A DNA stretch of 5,934 nucleotides from RGIG464 sp045643185. GTDB lineage: Bacteria; Myxococcota_A; Bradymonadia; UBA4248. The notes under the pieces were generated by a model. It was not told where the DNA came from and did not search any database. It saw only the letters and a program-made list of their open reading frames with translations. Made by a program: the position numbers and the translations under genes. Shown here piece after piece: positions 5,271 to 5,934 of this stretch; positions within the stretch are counted from its first letter, which is position 1, and the number at the start of each line of letters is the position of its first letter. The stretch is taken from NCBI GenBank assembly GCA_045643185.1, contig JAZUKH010000139.1:1-5934 (forward strand), read 5' to 3'.

Positions 5271-5780
5271 ATCTAATCGCGAACTCTGGAATCAGACAAA
5301 TCGAATGAAAAACTTCGCACTTTTGAAAGAATCCAAATTTTACTGACGAAATTCAAAGCTCACTCACGATAATTTCAACACTGTCATTTTAATCACGAAA
5401 TTTCTCAGGATCGTGCCAATATAAACGATGACACGATTCACAACGACTCCACACAAACAACAAAACGATAGGGGAGAGAAACAACTCGTTATTTTTGGTC
5501 ATAATGTATTTTCGCTGACTCAACGACATGCCAGAGAACTCTCGCAATGTTTAGCCAACATTGCCATCCGAATCTTCGTACTTTGAATCAAACCGCAAAC
5601 CAACCACTCAAAAACGTGACCGACCAAAAGAGCCAAATGGCACCAAAGCCTTATCAGACATTGATTTGCGTTTTTTACCCATCCAACCACTCAAGTTTAC
5701 ATAATATCCATTATCGGACGTAAATTAGTCTAAAAAAACAAACGGGCAGACTCAGACTCTTCTCACTTTCGCGCTTGTTT

Positions 5781-5839
5781 CCATCCGACCAATCTTGATC
5801 CATAAAACCATCTTGATCATCGTTAGACCAATCTTTAAC
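5781..5839. repeat. Diverged left end of the 18-bp tandem repeat array
   Basis: Three degenerate units precede the uniform array: 5781-5799 (begins CCATCCGACCAATC), 5800-5817 (begins CCATAAAACC) and 5818-5839 (ends ATCTTTAAC). They keep the CCAT...CAA/T-CTT skeleton of the unit to the right but vary from 18 to 22 bp. A further isolated relative, CCATCC...GTTTAC, is at 5679-5700. Decay toward one edge with uniform copies toward the other is typical of a tandem array that grew by replication slippage. Confidence 0.55.
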
Positions 5840-5934
5840 CCATCCGATCAACTTTACCCATCCAATCAACTTTACCCATCCGATCAACTTTACCCATCCG
5901 ATCAACTTTACCCATCCGATCAACTTTACCCATC
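5840..5934. repeat. 18-bp tandem repeat array, five full copies, continues past the window
   Basis: The unit is CCATCCGATCAACTTTAC. Full copies lie at 5840-5857, 5858-5875 (one G to A change), 5876-5893, 5894-5911 and 5912-5929, with the first five bases of a sixth at the window edge. Eighteen bp is six codons, so several frames stay open through it. The minus-strand frame reads a repeated IGWVKL hexapeptide, continues into an Asp-rich tail through the diverged units and stops at 5711-5713, so it could be the 3' end of a gene entering from the right. A non-coding minisatellite or iteron-like array is at least as likely. Confidence 0.95.

Larger units (their letters stand above)
4888..5780. 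other. AT-rich intergenic region upstream of the Ser/Thr kinase
   Basis: No convincing gene is visible. Short open frames exist: 5187-5276 (29 residues, hydrophobic, no ribosome-binding site) and 5428-5586 (52 residues, no ribosome-binding site before its ATG). The stretch contains the dyad at 4960-4982, inverted repeats at 5104-5128 and 5156-5169, words shared with the spacer upstream of the thymidine kinase (5223-5234 and 5250-5270), looser relatives of these near 5363-5380 and 5390-5408, and a solo diverged unit of the tandem repeat at 5679-5700. Bases 5450-5670 show no clear structure beyond the 52-residue frame. Confidence 0.6.

Noticed and set aside
5187..5276. 29-residue hydrophobic small frame, possible small membrane protein
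   Set aside because: There is no ribosome-binding site and it runs through the shared AT-rich motifs, so hydrophobicity follows from T-rich DNA.
5840..5934. CRISPR array
   Set aside because: The 18-bp units are directly adjacent with no unique spacers, and no cas gene is present.

Overview
The window suggests a Gram-negative bacterium with Myxococcota/Bradymonadota-like ('deltaproteobacterial') gene content. This placement is inference. It rests on a Hanks-type Ser/Thr kinase with a single membrane span and PEGA-like extracytoplasmic modules, on long intergenic spacers, and on a crotonase-family enzyme nearby. There is no rRNA, tRNA, CRISPR array or recognisable insertion sequence. Coding DNA has balanced base composition, while the two long spacers are clearly AT-rich.

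Layout from left to right. (1) Bases 2-472, + strand: the C-terminal part of an enoyl-CoA hydratase/isomerase (crotonase) cut by the window edge. (2) Bases 473-1347: an 875-bp spacer without a convincing gene but full of dyad symmetry. It holds a hairpin after the crotonase stop, a GC-rich nested fold at 571-634, a 16-bp palindrome at 857-872, a cluster of five operator-like half-sites at 982-1035, and a likely sigma70-type promoter at 1219-1248. (3) Bases 1348-2469, + strand: a single uninterrupted frame encoding a type II thymidine kinase fused to a histidine-phosphatase domain. (4) Bases 2494-4887, - strand: a 797-residue membrane Ser/Thr protein kinase, convergent with the fusion gene and separated from it by only 24 bp. 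(5) Bases 4888-5934: about 1 kb of AT-rich spacer upstream of the kinase. It contains inverted repeats, words shared with the spacer upstream of the thymidine kinase, and an 18-bp tandem repeat array that runs off the right edge.

The three genes do not form an operon or an obvious pathway. The crotonase points to acyl-CoA metabolism, the fusion to pyrimidine deoxynucleoside salvage, and the kinase to envelope signalling. The most unusual item is the thymidine kinase-histidine phosphatase fusion, in which both active sites look intact. The second is the shared repertoire of AT-rich words and palindromes in the two long spacers, which may mark a common regulator or a genome-wide intergenic repeat family.
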